Positions 55,233 to 64,000 of a stretch of 64,000 bases of DNA are shown in pieces. This DNA comes from [Mycobacterium] zoologicum. Its GTDB lineage: Bacteria; Actinomycetota; Actinomycetes; Mycobacteriales; Mycobacteriaceae. How positions within the stretch are numbered: position 1 is the first letter of the stretch; each line of letters opens with the position of its first letter. The notes beneath the pieces were generated by a model. That model was not told the origin of the DNA and did no database searches. It worked only from the letters and a program-made list of their open reading frames with translations. Location of the stretch: positions 2,410,953 through 2,474,952 of the forward strand of contig NZ_CP083985.1 of assembly GCF_020172665.1 (NCBI RefSeq). Reading direction: 5' to 3'. Position numbers and translations under genes: made by a program.

Positions 55233-58200
55233 CAAAAACCGCTCTCGCTACCTAAAGCCGACTCGACCTGATCGAACAACTCGTCCAGCACACCGCCGGA
55301 CGACTCGAACGTCAGGTGGTCGTCGGCTTCCGCCTCGTCATCCGGCGTGGCGTACGCGGTGGCCAACAATCCCACCAGATGCGTCGCCAACGCCGAGATG
55401 CTGGGGTGGTTCCACAGCATGGACGCCGACAAATCCACCCCAACCAACTGTTGTGTCTCCTTGAGCACCGTCATCGCAATCATCGAGTCCAGGCCCATCT
55501 CCGGGAACGGCTGGTCCACGTCGACCGCCGCTGCAGATGTCCGGAGCTCGCGGGCAAGGATAGCCTGCAACCGCACCGTCAACTCGCCGAGCCGCTCGTC
55601 GGCCGGGATCGTCGCCCAGTCCGGGGCACCGGTAGTCGAGGACTCCGATGCGCTGCCGCCTGGCTGCTCACCTGTCTCAGCAGCACCGATAGTCACTCCG
55701 GTTTCGAAGGCCTCGCTCACCAGACTCTCGAAGAACGTCAGGTCGCGGAACTCCGGCGAGGTCGCCACGGCGCGGTCGATACGCAACCGGCCCACCCCGA
55801 CCCGGGCGGCCCCGCCGCCGAGCACCGCGTCGAGGGCCTCGACGCCCTCGTCGGGACTGATCGGGTCCAGCACGCTCAGCGTCATGGAACGCCCGAGGCC
55901 CACGTCCGACCACTGGCCCCAGTTGATGGCGGTACCGGACAGCCCGGCGGCGTGCCGCCATGTCATCAAGGCGTCCAGCCAGGCATTGGAGGTGGCGTAG
56001 CCCAACTGACCGGGCAGGCCCAGCAAGGCGGCCATCGAAGAGAATCCGACCCACCAGTCGAGCTCGTGTGCGGCGGTCGCGGCATGCAGCCGCGCCGCAC
56101 CGACGGCCTTGGCCGACCAGACGCTCTCCAAGCTCTCTCGGGTCACCGCAGTCACCAGGCCGTCACCGAGCACGCCGGCCGCGTGTACAACGCCGCGCAG
56201 CGGCATGCCGGTCTCTTCGGCGGCGGCCACCAGAAGCTCGGCCACCCCCGGCGCGCTGATGTCGCCGGGGACGAACATCGCCTCGGTCTGAGCGGAGAGC
56301 TCCGCGAGGACAGCGCGCTGCTCCTCGGAGAGCTCACTGCGGCCGTTGAGGATGATCCGGCCGGCGCCGCGGGCCGCCAACCAGCGCGCGACCACGATGC
56401 CCAGGCCGCCCAGCCCACCGGTGAGCAGGTAGGAGCCGTCGGCGCGGACCTGAGCTTGGGGTGCTTCGGCGCCCAAGGTGGCCCGGGTGAGCCGCTCGGT
56501 GAACCGCTGTCCGCCTCGCCAGGCGATCACGTCGTCGCGCAGCGGTGCCTGCAGTTCGGCCAGCAGGTCTCCGGCCAGGGTTTCGGCATCAGCCGTTTCG
56601 TCCAGGTCGACCAGGGTGGCGCCCAGGTCCGGCTCGTCGGCCAGCACGCGGGCGAGCTCGCCGGGGAACCGCCAGGTGCGGACCACGCCCTTGAGCGCGC
56701 CGATGGCAGGGTCACCACCACCATCACCGCCGACGCTCAGCCCGCCGCGGCTGACCAGCCACAGCCGGGGGGACGCGCCGTCGACGGCCGCCCGGGCCGT
56801 CGTGGAGGCGGTCCAGATGAGTTCGCGGGCGCGGGCCAGTTCACCCTCGGGGTCGGTGCCGTCGAACGCGTGGTGCCCCAGCAGCACGACGACGCCGGCC
56901 GGCGGGTGCGCGGGGTCGGCGCCGGCCTGCGCGACCGCCTCGGCCAGCGCCGGCTGGTCGGCGAACGGTCCGGTGACGACCTTGCGGTTCGGCCCGGCCA
57001 GCCGGGCGGCGAATGCGGCGGCCAGTGCCTCGGATCCGGGTTCGGTGAGCAGCAGCCAGCTGCCGGCTGGCGCGCCGGTGTACTCCGGCGCCGGGCTGGG
57101 TGTCCATTCGGTGGCGTAGAGCTTCTGCTCCAGCGGGACCCGCAGGCTGCGCGGGTCGAGCGGGCGCAGTTGGACGCCGGTGAGCTCGGCGATCGCGGTG
57201 CCGTCGTCACCGGTGAGCACGACCCGGCCGGTGACGGCCGTGTCGTCGGTCCCGGTGACCTCGGTGTGGCAGCGCACCTGGCGTCCGGCGGGGGCGAAGA
57301 CCCGTACCGCGGAGACCGATGCCGGTGCGTAGCCCAATCCGTCGTCGGCGACCGGGATTGCCGACGCCAGCTTGCGCAGGGCGGCGTCCAGCAGCGCCGG
57401 GTGCAGGCGATAGGCCGGGTGGGCGGCTGCGCTGTCCGGCAGTGCGAGCGGTTCGCCGGCGGGCAGCTCGGTGGCCGGTTCGGCCGTGGCGATGACGGCG
57501 TGCGCGTGGCGCGTCCAGGCTTCGCCGGTTGCGCGGGCGTGGATCTCGACCCTCGTCTGGCCGTCGGCCTGGTTCAGCTGGGTGGTCACCTGCATGCCGC
57601 CGTCGAGCACCAACGGCTGCTCGATCTCCAGGCCACTGACCATGATCGCCTCGGCGGGCGTGCCCAGCGCTTGGCTGCCGGCGGCCAGTGCCATCTCGAT
57701 CAGGGCCGCGGCAGGCAACAACGCCTGGCCCTGCACTGGGCTCGCGCCCAGCCACGACAGCGTCTCGGGACCCAGGGTGGTCTGCCACAGGTGGTCGCGG
57801 CCGCTGAGCATCTCGACGTGCGCCCCGAGCAGCGGGTGGGTTTCGGGTGCCTGGCCGGCGGCCCGCGCGGGTGCGACGAGCCAGTGCCGGGTGTGCTGCC
57901 AGACCGAGTTGGGCAGTTCGGCGAAGCCGCCGGGCGTGCCTGCGCCGGCGCCGAGTTCGGCCAGCTGCAGGTGGAAGCCCAGGGTTTCGTCGTCGCCGCG
58001 TCGCAGGGTGGACGCCACGGTCACCGGTTCGCCGGTGGCTGCTTCGGCGGTCTCGCTGACCGAGTGGGTCAGCAGCGGGTGCGGGCTGATCTCGATGAAC
58101 GTGGTGTGGTCTTGCGCCGCTTTGGTGATGGCCTGGCTGACCAGTGCCGGGCGGCGCACATTGTCAGCCCAGTACTGCGCATCGAGCACCGGTGTGGGCC

Positions 58201-60595
58201 CAGCCGGATCAACCGTGGTGGAGATGAACGGAATCTGTGGCACCGAAGGCACCAGATCCGCCAATGCCCCACGCAGTTCATCAAGGATCGGATCCATGAA
58301 CGCCGTATGCGAAGCGACCTCCATATTGACCCGCCGAGCAAACAACTCCTGACCGGCCACCGCGGCAATCACCGCATCCACGCCATCGGGCGAACCAGCC
58401 ACCACCGTCTGCCGCGGCGACAAGAACCCCGCCACCTCAACACCCGGGTAACCCGCCAACAACTCCCGCGTCGCCTGCGAATCCAACTCCAACAAGGCCA
58501 CCGCACCCTGCCCGGCCTGACGCGACATCAACGACGACCGCACCGCGATCAAACCCAAACCCTGCTCGACCGTCAGCGCCCCGGCCACCACCGCCGCAGA
58601 CACCTCCCCCATCGAATGCCCGATCACCGCATCCGGAACAACCCCATAAGAACGCCACAACGCAGCCAACGCCAACTGCAACCCCATGATCACCGGCTGC
58701 ACCTGAGCATCACCGGAAATCTCGGCACCCTGCTCAATCACCTCACGCAGCGAAAAACCCACCCGCTGGGCAAAAACCGGCTCCAACTCATCAACCGCAG
58801 CAGCAAACACCGGCTCATCAGCCAACAACCGACGACCCATACCCACCCAATGCGAACCCTGACCCGAAAACACGAACACCGGCCGGGTCACGGGCGTCAG
58901 CGGTCGCGCCTCGGTGACTCCGGCGGCGCTCTCGCCGGCGGCCAGTGCCTGCAGGCCGGCCACCGCCTGGGCGTGGTCGCGGGCACAGACGCTCGCGGTG
59001 TATTTGAAGCGGCTCCGGTTGGCGCGCAGGGAATGTGCGATGTCGGCCAGTGGCACGTCGGCGCCGTCGGCCTGCAACCACGCCGCCAGCGCACCCGCGG
59101 TCGCGGCGATCCGCGCCGGAGACTTACCCGACACCACCAACGTGTTCACCACCGGTGACGAGGTCGCTTCCGCAGCCTCAGGCTCCGGGGCCTGCTCGAC
59201 GATCACGTGCGCATTGGTGCCCGACACCCCGAACGAAGACACCCCCGCCCGACGCGGACGCGACACCACCGGCCAGTCCATCGGCTGCGCTGCGATCGTG
59301 AACTGCGAAGCCCCCGCGCCCGCGTTCGGCGTCAGCTCGGCGAAGTTCAGGTGCCGCGGGATGAACCCGTGCTGCACCGACAACACCGTCTTGATGAAAC
59401 CCGCCACACCGGAAGCAGATTCCAGGTGACCCAGATTGGTCTTCACCGAACCCAACACCAACGGCGCCGAACCACCCCGCTCACCGAACACCGCCGACAA
59501 GGCATCCAACTCAATCGGATCACCCAACGCCGTCCCGGTACCATGCGCCTCGACATAATCCAGATCGCCCGGCGACAACCGAGCCGACGCCAACGCCGCC
59601 CGCACCACCTTCTGCTGCGCCGGACCCGACGGCACCGTCTGACCCGACGACGGCCCATCCTGATTCACCGCCGAACCCGACACCACCGCCAGAACCCGAT
59701 CACCATCACGCTGGGCATCCGACAAACGCTTGAGCACCACCACCCCAGCGCCCTCAGACCGCACATACCCATCAGCAGCAGCATCAAAAGTCTTACACTG
59801 CCCGTCCGGGGCCAACATCCCCCACCGCGACGTCGCAATGCTGTTCTGCGGGGTCAGAATCAAGTTCACCCCGGCCGCCAACGCCTGATCCGACTCCCGG
59901 CGCCGCAAACTCGCACACGCCAGATGAATCGACACCAACGACGACGAACACGCCGTATCCACCATCATCGCCGGACCATGCACACCCAAGAAATACGACA
60001 ACCGACCCGCCGCAAAATTAGGAGCATTACCGAAAGCCAGGTAGGGGTCGGTGTCGCGCACCCCGAGCAGCTCGGTGGCGATCAGTGCGTAGTCGTTGGT
60101 GGTCAGGCCGACGAAAACACCGGTCTGGGTACCCCGAATAGCCTCGCGGGTGATCCCGGCGTTCTCCAACGCCTCCCAGGCCACCTCCATCAGCAACCGC
60201 TGCTGAGGATCCATCGCATCGGCCTCACGCGGCGAAATACCAAAGAACTCCGCATCGAATTCGTCTGGCTGCCACGAGGTGAGGAATCCCCCTTCGCCGC
60301 TGGCGATCGTGCCGGGTGCGGTGTGGTCCGCCGAATAGAACGCATCGGCATCCCACCGATCCGCCGGCACCCGAACAATGCCCGAACCCTCATCACACAA
60401 CAACTGCCAAAAAGCCGCCGGCCCATCAACACCACCGGGAAGGCGACAACCCATACCCACCACCGCGATCGGCTCGGTATCACCGGCCTCAGCAACCGCC
60501 AAACGCTCGGTCAGATCATCGATCTTGCGCAGCGCATCAGCAAAAATCGCCCGACGATCCGGCCCCCCAGCCGGCGCAGCAGTCTTCTCGCTCAA
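55232..60595 (-). CDS. ppsC: Type I PKS at the ppsC position: KS-AT-degenerate DH-KR-ACP, no ER
   Basis: 1787 residues from a TTG (60595) overlapping the ppsB stop, with GAGAGG upstream. The N-terminus (DRRAIFADALRKIDDLT, GFLTSWQPDEFDAEFFGIS) is PpsC-like. KS active Cys in VDTACSSSLVSIH near 217, AT GHSMGEVSAAV near 662 with MEVASHTAFMDP, KR YLLTGGLGGLGIVVARW near 1397 with GYATSNAWL, ACP Ser in EMGLDSMIAM near 1704, then GGVLDELFDQVES. The DH fold remnant around 920-1200 carries ASPVQGQALLP where the catalytic HxxxGxxxxP should be (His replaced by Ser) and DAALRK instead of DAALQ. No NADPH-binding ER segment exists. PpsC of PDIM producers is ~2190 residues with DH-ER-KR. Several blocks have strikingly different codon use (see findings). 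Orthology by position only. Confidence 0.82.
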   Translation of the reverse strand: MSEKTAAPAGGPDRRAIFADALRKIDDLTERLAVAEAGDTEPIAVVGMGCRLPGGVDGPAAFWQLLCDEGSGIVRVPADRWDADAFYSADHTAPGTIASGEGGFLTSWQPDEFDAEFFGISPREADAMDPQQRLLMEVAWEALENAGITREAIRGTQTGVFVGLTTNDYALIATELLGVRDTDPYLAFGNAPNFAAGRLSYFLGVHGPAMMVDTACSSSLVSIHLACASLRRRESDQALAAGVNLILTPQNSIATSRWGMLAPDGQCKTFDAAADGYVRSEGAGVVVLKRLSDAQRDGDRVLAVVSGSAVNQDGPSSGQTVPSGPAQQKVVRAALASARLSPGDLDYVEAHGTGTALGDPIELDALSAVFGERGGSAPLVLGSVKTNLGHLESASGVAGFIKTVLSVQHGFIPRHLNFAELTPNAGAGASQFTIAAQPMDWPVVSRPRRAGVSSFGVSGTNAHVIVEQAPEPEAAEATSSPVVNTLVVSGKSPARIAATAGALAAWLQADGADVPLADIAHSLRANRSRFKYTASVCARDHAQAVAGLQALAAGESAAGVTEARPLTPVTRPVFVFSGQGSHWVGMGRRLLADEPVFAAAVDELEPVFAQRVGFSLREVIEQGAEISGDAQVQPVIMGLQLALAALWRSYGVVPDAVIGHSMGEVSAAVVAGALTVEQGLGLIAVRSSLMSRQAGQGAVALLELDSQATRELLAGYPGVEVAGFLSPRQTVVAGSPDGVDAVIAAVAGQELFARRVNMEVASHTAFMDPILDELRGALADLVPSVPQIPFISTTVDPAGPTPVLDAQYWADNVRRPALVSQAITKAAQDHTTFIEISPHPLLTHSVSETAEAATGEPVTVASTLRRGDDETLGFHLQLAELGAGAGTPGGFAELPNSVWQHTRHWLVAPARAAGQAPETHPLLGAHVEMLSGRDHLWQTTLGPETLSWLGASPVQGQALLPAAALIEMALAAGSQALGTPAEAIMVSGLEIEQPLVLDGGMQVTTQLNQADGQTRVEIHARATGEAWTRHAHAVIATAEPATELPAGEPLALPDSAAAHPAYRLHPALLDAALRKLASAIPVADDGLGYAPASVSAVRVFAPAGRQVRCHTEVTGTDDTAVTGRVVLTGDDGTAIAELTGVQLRPLDPRSLRVPLEQKLYATEWTPSPAPEYTGAPAGSWLLLTEPGSEALAAAFAARLAGPNRKVVTGPFADQPALAEAVAQAGADPAHPPAGVVVLLGHHAFDGTDPEGELARARELIWTASTTARAAVDGASPRLWLVSRGGLSVGGDGGGDPAIGALKGVVRTWRFPGELARVLADEPDLGATLVDLDETADAETLAGDLLAELQAPLRDDVIAWRGGQRFTERLTRATLGAEAPQAQVRADGSYLLTGGLGGLGIVVARWLAARGAGRIILNGRSELSEEQRAVLAELSAQTEAMFVPGDISAPGVAELLVAAAEETGMPLRGVVHAAGVLGDGLVTAVTRESLESVWSAKAVGAARLHAATAAHELDWWVGFSSMAALLGLPGQLGYATSNAWLDALMTWRHAAGLSGTAINWGQWSDVGLGRSMTLSVLDPISPDEGVEALDAVLGGGAARVGVGRLRIDRAVATSPEFRDLTFFESLVSEAFETGVTIGAAETGEQPGGSASESSTTGAPDWATIPADERLGELTVRLQAILARELRTSAAAVDVDQPFPEMGLDSMIAMTVLKETQQLVGVDLSASMLWNHPSISALATHLVGLLATAYATPDDEAEADDHLTFESSGGVLDELFDQVESALGSESGF

Positions 60596-63500
60596 CTCAA
60601 CCTCTCCGAAAGCTGCGCGAGCAGCTCGTCATCGCTCATGTCGTCGTAGGCGTCGCCGTCCTGCTCGGCGGCCTCTGCCACCTCGGGCAGGATGCTCGCC
60701 AGGTATTCGGTCAGCGCCTCGACGGTCGGGTAGTCGAATACGACTGCGGCCGGCAGGGTTTCGCCGAGACTGTCCGACAGGGCGCGCTGCAGCGTGACGC
60801 TCATCAGCGAATCCATGCCGGAGGCGAAGAAGCCGGCGGTCGGGTCCAGCGCATGCCGCGACGCCAGACCCATCGCGGCGACGACCTGTGAGATGACGTG
60901 GTCACGCAGCATCTCGTGGCGCTGTTCGGGTTCGGCGTCGGCCAGCGCCCGCCGGAATTCGGTGGCGACCGGCGCCGATCCGCCGGCCGGCGCGGGGGCG
61001 GCCAGCAGGTCGTCGACGATGCGCAGCGCCGCGCGGGTGCGGTAGGCGGTGGCCAGCCGCGGCCAGTCGGCCGCGACGACGGTGTGCCGCACGGCATTGT
61101 GGGCACCGATCACCAGTGGAAGCGCCCCGATCGCGACCTTGTCCTCCATCGGCAGCAGCCCGGACTCCGCGGTGACCTGACGTTCCGCCTCGGACTGGGT
61201 GTCGTCCAACGATTTCCACAGACCCCAGTTGATCGCGGTGGCCGGTAGTCCGGCTGCCCGGCGAGCGTAGGCGAAGGTGTCCAGGAAGGTGGTGGTGGCC
61301 GTGTAGTGCGCCAGCCACCGCGATCCGGTCAGGCCGGAGATGGACGAGAACAGCACGAAATGACGCACCGGGTGGCGCAGTGACAGCTTGTGCAGCACTG
61401 CCACCACATCGAGCTTCGGCCGGAACATGGCGGTGACGTCGTCATCGGTCATGTCGCGCAACGTGATCGGTCCACCGGCGAAGGCCGCAACGTGGATGCC
61501 GGCCAGCGGCGGGAGATCCTTGCCGAACCGGTCGAAGAGTGCGCTCATCGCGGCCTCGTCAGCGGCGTCCGCGGCAGCGGTGACCAAAGTCGTTCCGGTC
61601 GAGGACAACTCGGCCGACAACGCATCCAGGCGGGTGCCGGGCTGCCGCGACACCGCGACGATGGTCTTCGCCCCGTTGCCGGCCAGTTCCCGAATCAACT
61701 GCGGGCCGATGTTGCCGGTGGCTCCGATCACCAGATGGCAGGTGCCCGGGTCGAATTCGGCCGGCGCGGCAGCTCCGCTGGGACGGCCGCCCCGCAGGCG
61801 CGGGACGCGCCGGACCCCGGCCCGGTAGACGATCTGGTCCTCGTTGTCGCCTGCGCCGGCCTCGGCCCGAAGGTATCCGGCCACCAGTGCCGCCGGAACC
61901 GACTCGTCGACGTCGATGACCGCGCCCCAGATCTCGGGGTGTTCCAGAGCCAGCGTGCGGCCCAGGCCCCACAGTACGGCGTGCGCGGGGTTGGCCCGGT
62001 CGCCGTCGCCGACGGGCTGGGCGTTGCGCGTCAGCAGATACAGCTTGGCCCCAGACCCTGAAGCCGACTGATCCGCCATGGCCGCGACCAGTCGCCGCGC
62101 GGTGTTGAACGCGTCATACGCCGGCGCCGCAGTCAGGTCCGCGGCGGCCGCCGCCGGCGCGTACAGCACATGGGTGGCCGCGGACAGCGCCGCAGACAAA
62201 GCCGCCCGGTCGGCACCGTCGGCCAGCGCGGAGGCGGCCAACGTGGCCACCGTGCCGTCGAGTTCTGCGGCCACGGCGTCGTCGCCGACCACCAGCCAGG
62301 ACAGTTCCGCGGCGTTGTCCACGCCCTCGGCTTCGGCGGCCGGCCAACTCAGCTCGCACCACCATTCCGGGGGCACCGAACCGGCGTTGCCCACGGCCTG
62401 TTGGACACCATCGCCGACCGGACCACCAGCGCTGCGGATCGACGCGGTCTCGATCCAGTACCGGCTGTGCTGCCACGGGGTGCTGGGCAGCACCGGGTGC
62501 GGTTCCGGCGGGTGCGGCGTCTGCGGGGGCTGTGTGGTGTGCGTGCGGTTGAGGTTCGTGTGGAAGCTCAGCGCGTCGTCGCCGTTGCGTACCAGGGTTC
62601 CGACGCTGTGGTGGTGGCCGCCGAACGCCTCGCAGGTGTCGGCGATCGCGTGGGTCAGGATCGGGTGCGCGCTGACCTCGACGAAGGTGGTGTGTTCGCC
62701 ACCGGCCGCGGTCACGGCCTGCGTCAGCAACGCGGGCTTGCGAACGTTGTCCGCCCAGTAGTCGGCGTCCAGCAGCGGCAGGCCGCCGGCCGGCATCGCC
62801 GACTCGGTCACCGTGGAATAGAACGGAATCGTGGCGACCTCGGGCGTCAGGCCCTCCAGAGCGGTCCGCAGGTCGGCGAGGATCGGATCCATGAACGCGG
62901 TGTGCGAAGCCACCTCCATGTTGACCCGGCGCGCGAACTTGTTCTCGGCGCTCACCTTCGCGATCAGTGCGTCGACCGGTGCCACCGCGCCGGCCACCAC
63001 CGTCTGCTTCGGCGAAAGGTAGCCCGCCACAGCAACATCGGGGTAGTCGGCCAGCAGTGCCTCGGTGGCGTCTGCGTCCAGGTTCAGCAGTGCCACCGCA
63101 CCCTGTCCAGCCTGCTGGGACATCAGCCGAGACCGGGCGGCGATCACCCGGAAACCGTCGGCCGTGCTCAGCGCACCGGCGACGACGGCTGCGGTCACCT
63201 CACCCATGGAGTGACCGATCACCGCGTCGGGGTGCACGCCGTAGGACCGCCACAGTTCGGTCAGGGCCAGCTGGAGTCCCATCAGGACGGGCTGCACCGC
63301 AGCGTCGCCGCTGATCGCCTCGCCGCCCGAGATCACCTGCCACAGCGAGAATCCGACGTGTTCGACGAAGGTGGGCTCGAGCACAGCCAGCGCTCGCGCG
63401 AAAGCCGGTTCGTCGGTGAGCAGTTGGCGGCCCATGCCGGCCCAGTGCGAGCCTTGCCCGGAGTAGACGAACACCGTGCCGGGCCCGCAGGGCCCGTCGT

Positions 63501-64000
63501 GCGGGCCGACGACGCCGTATCCCGAGCCGTCGGCCGAGTTGCCGGCGGCCAGTGCCTCCAGGCCACGGATGGCCTGGGCGCGGTCGCGGGCGCAGACCGT
63601 GCCGAACTGAGCCTGCCGGGCGCGGTGATGGTTGAGGGTGTGTGCGACGTCAGGCAGGTCCACGCCCGCGCCGAGGCCATCGAGCCAGCCGGCCAGATCC
63701 TGCGCGGTAGCCGCGATCCGCTCCGGATTGCGGCCGGCCACCACCAGCGTGGTGATCGCCGGGTCCGCCTCACGCGCTGAGACCTTGGCGGGCGGAGCCT
63801 GCTCGATGACCACATGGGCGTTGGTCCCGCCGAATCCGAATGAGGAGATACCGGCCCGGCGCGGATGGTCGGTGGACGGCCAGTTCTGCTGTTCGGCAAC
63901 GACCTTCAGACGCATCTGATCGAACGTGATGTGCGGGTTCGGACTGTTGAAGTGCAGGTTGCGCGGAATCTGCCCGCGCTGCACCGCCAGCACCGACTTG
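60592..64000 (-). CDS. ppsB: Type I polyketide synthase PpsB-like: (KS)-AT-KR-ACP, partial
   Basis: The gene runs off the right edge; 1135 C-terminal residues are visible. End of KS (HPRRAGISSFGFGGTNAHVVIEQ). AT with FVYSGQGSHWAGMGRQLL and GHSMGEVTAAV about 260 residues into the visible part. A linker reads HPPEPHPVLPSTPWQHSRYW. The KR has an atypical dinucleotide loop LVIGATGNIGPQLIREL near 745 and SSISGLTGSRWLAHYTATTTF, as in PpsB. LLTRNAQPVGDGDRANPAHA precedes it. ACP Ser in ASGMDSLMSVTLQ near 1070; C-terminus DELLAQLSERLS. A KR without DH or ER leaves a beta-hydroxyl, one of the phthiocerol diol oxygens in PDIM. Its stop overlaps the ppsC-like TTG start (60592-60595). Confidence 0.9.
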   Translation of the reverse strand, partial: KSVLAVQRGQIPRNLHFNSPNPHITFDQMRLKVVAEQQNWPSTDHPRRAGISSFGFGGTNAHVVIEQAPPAKVSAREADPAITTLVVAGRNPERIAATAQDLAGWLDGLGAGVDLPDVAHTLNHHRARQAQFGTVCARDRAQAIRGLEALAAGNSADGSGYGVVGPHDGPCGPGTVFVYSGQGSHWAGMGRQLLTDEPAFARALAVLEPTFVEHVGFSLWQVISGGEAISGDAAVQPVLMGLQLALTELWRSYGVHPDAVIGHSMGEVTAAVVAGALSTADGFRVIAARSRLMSQQAGQGAVALLNLDADATEALLADYPDVAVAGYLSPKQTVVAGAVAPVDALIAKVSAENKFARRVNMEVASHTAFMDPILADLRTALEGLTPEVATIPFYSTVTESAMPAGGLPLLDADYWADNVRKPALLTQAVTAAGGEHTTFVEVSAHPILTHAIADTCEAFGGHHHSVGTLVRNGDDALSFHTNLNRTHTTQPPQTPHPPEPHPVLPSTPWQHSRYWIETASIRSAGGPVGDGVQQAVGNAGSVPPEWWCELSWPAAEAEGVDNAAELSWLVVGDDAVAAELDGTVATLAASALADGADRAALSAALSAATHVLYAPAAAAADLTAAPAYDAFNTARRLVAAMADQSASGSGAKLYLLTRNAQPVGDGDRANPAHAVLWGLGRTLALEHPEIWGAVIDVDESVPAALVAGYLRAEAGAGDNEDQIVYRAGVRRVPRLRGGRPSGAAAPAEFDPGTCHLVIGATGNIGPQLIRELAGNGAKTIVAVSRQPGTRLDALSAELSSTGTTLVTAAADAADEAAMSALFDRFGKDLPPLAGIHVAAFAGGPITLRDMTDDDVTAMFRPKLDVVAVLHKLSLRHPVRHFVLFSSISGLTGSRWLAHYTATTTFLDTFAYARRAAGLPATAINWGLWKSLDDTQSEAERQVTAESGLLPMEDKVAIGALPLVIGAHNAVRHTVVAADWPRLATAYRTRAALRIVDDLLAAPAPAGGSAPVATEFRRALADAEPEQRHEMLRDHVISQVVAAMGLASRHALDPTAGFFASGMDSLMSVTLQRALSDSLGETLPAAVVFDYPTVEALTEYLASILPEVAEAAEQDGDAYDDMSDDELLAQLSERLS

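Noticed and set aside
55316-59158. A 1280-codon open frame on the plus strand, opposite the ppsC-like gene
   Set aside because: It is a consequence of high GC and codon bias on the opposite strand. The translation is rich in Gly, Arg, Gln and His with no domain, and the minus strand has clear PKS motifs throughout.
1-64000. tRNA, rRNA, CRISPR arrays and insertion sequences
   Set aside because: Looked for CCA-ended cloverleaf blocks near ileS, regularly spaced repeats and transposase-like frames with terminal repeats, and found none I could support.

Overview
This GC-rich window comes from a mycobacterium. The diagnostic features are two PPE proteins of the SVP subgroup, an MmpL transporter, PE-PPE-domain hydrolases, a DUF732 protein, a PapA-type acyltransferase and Pps-type polyketide synthases. 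The left 23 kb matches, in inverted orientation, the gene order I know around M. tuberculosis Rv1536-Rv1563 (ileS, dinX, ansA, lspA, Rv1540, dnaE1, fadD11, Rv1558, ilvA, tre genes). The right part contains a locus related to the phthiocerol dimycocerosate (PDIM) genes. All assignments rest on reading motifs and remembered families; no database search was run. I see no rRNA, tRNA, CRISPR array or insertion sequence.

1-9.3 kb: the tail of a trehalose-synthesis gene (probably treY), a secreted PE-PPE-domain hydrolase, ilvA, a Ddn-type nitroreductase, a small membrane protein, and an operon of enoyl-CoA hydratase, fadD11 and a DUF488 gene that follows the fadD11 stop codon in frame without a normal start. 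Then come a methyltransferase, a secreted protein, and a divergent MerR / PPOX-oxidoreductase pair with a dyad between them. 9.3-23.7 kb: dnaE1, a dodecin, the lspA-rluD pair, ansA, a Y-family polymerase (dinX), a PPE-PPE-DUF732 operon, and ileS with a T-box leader.

23.7-31.3 kb: a second PE-PPE hydrolase, an OsmC plus two tandem hemerythrin-like proteins (oxidative-stress type), an MmpL transporter and a Baeyer-Villiger-type monooxygenase. 31.5-36 kb, plus strand: an AurF-like diiron oxygenase, a methyltransferase resembling Rv2952 (phthiotriol methyltransferase), an intrinsic terminator, a P450 and a second Rv2952-like methyltransferase. 36-44 kb: two short-chain dehydrogenases, an alpha/beta hydrolase, two exported proteins of unknown function, a nitroreductase / DUF2505 / flavodoxin operon and another methyltransferase.

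44-64 kb: a minus-strand operon of overlapping PKS genes, ppsB (cut by the window edge), ppsC-like, ppsD and ppsE, followed by a PapA5-like acyltransferase. The PKS at the ppsC position lacks an enoylreductase, and its dehydratase domain has lost both catalytic signatures. The assembly line should therefore make a backbone more oxygenated than phthiocerol. This, with the two methyltransferases and the oxygenases nearby, is the best candidate for an undescribed system: a PDIM-like lipid of altered structure.
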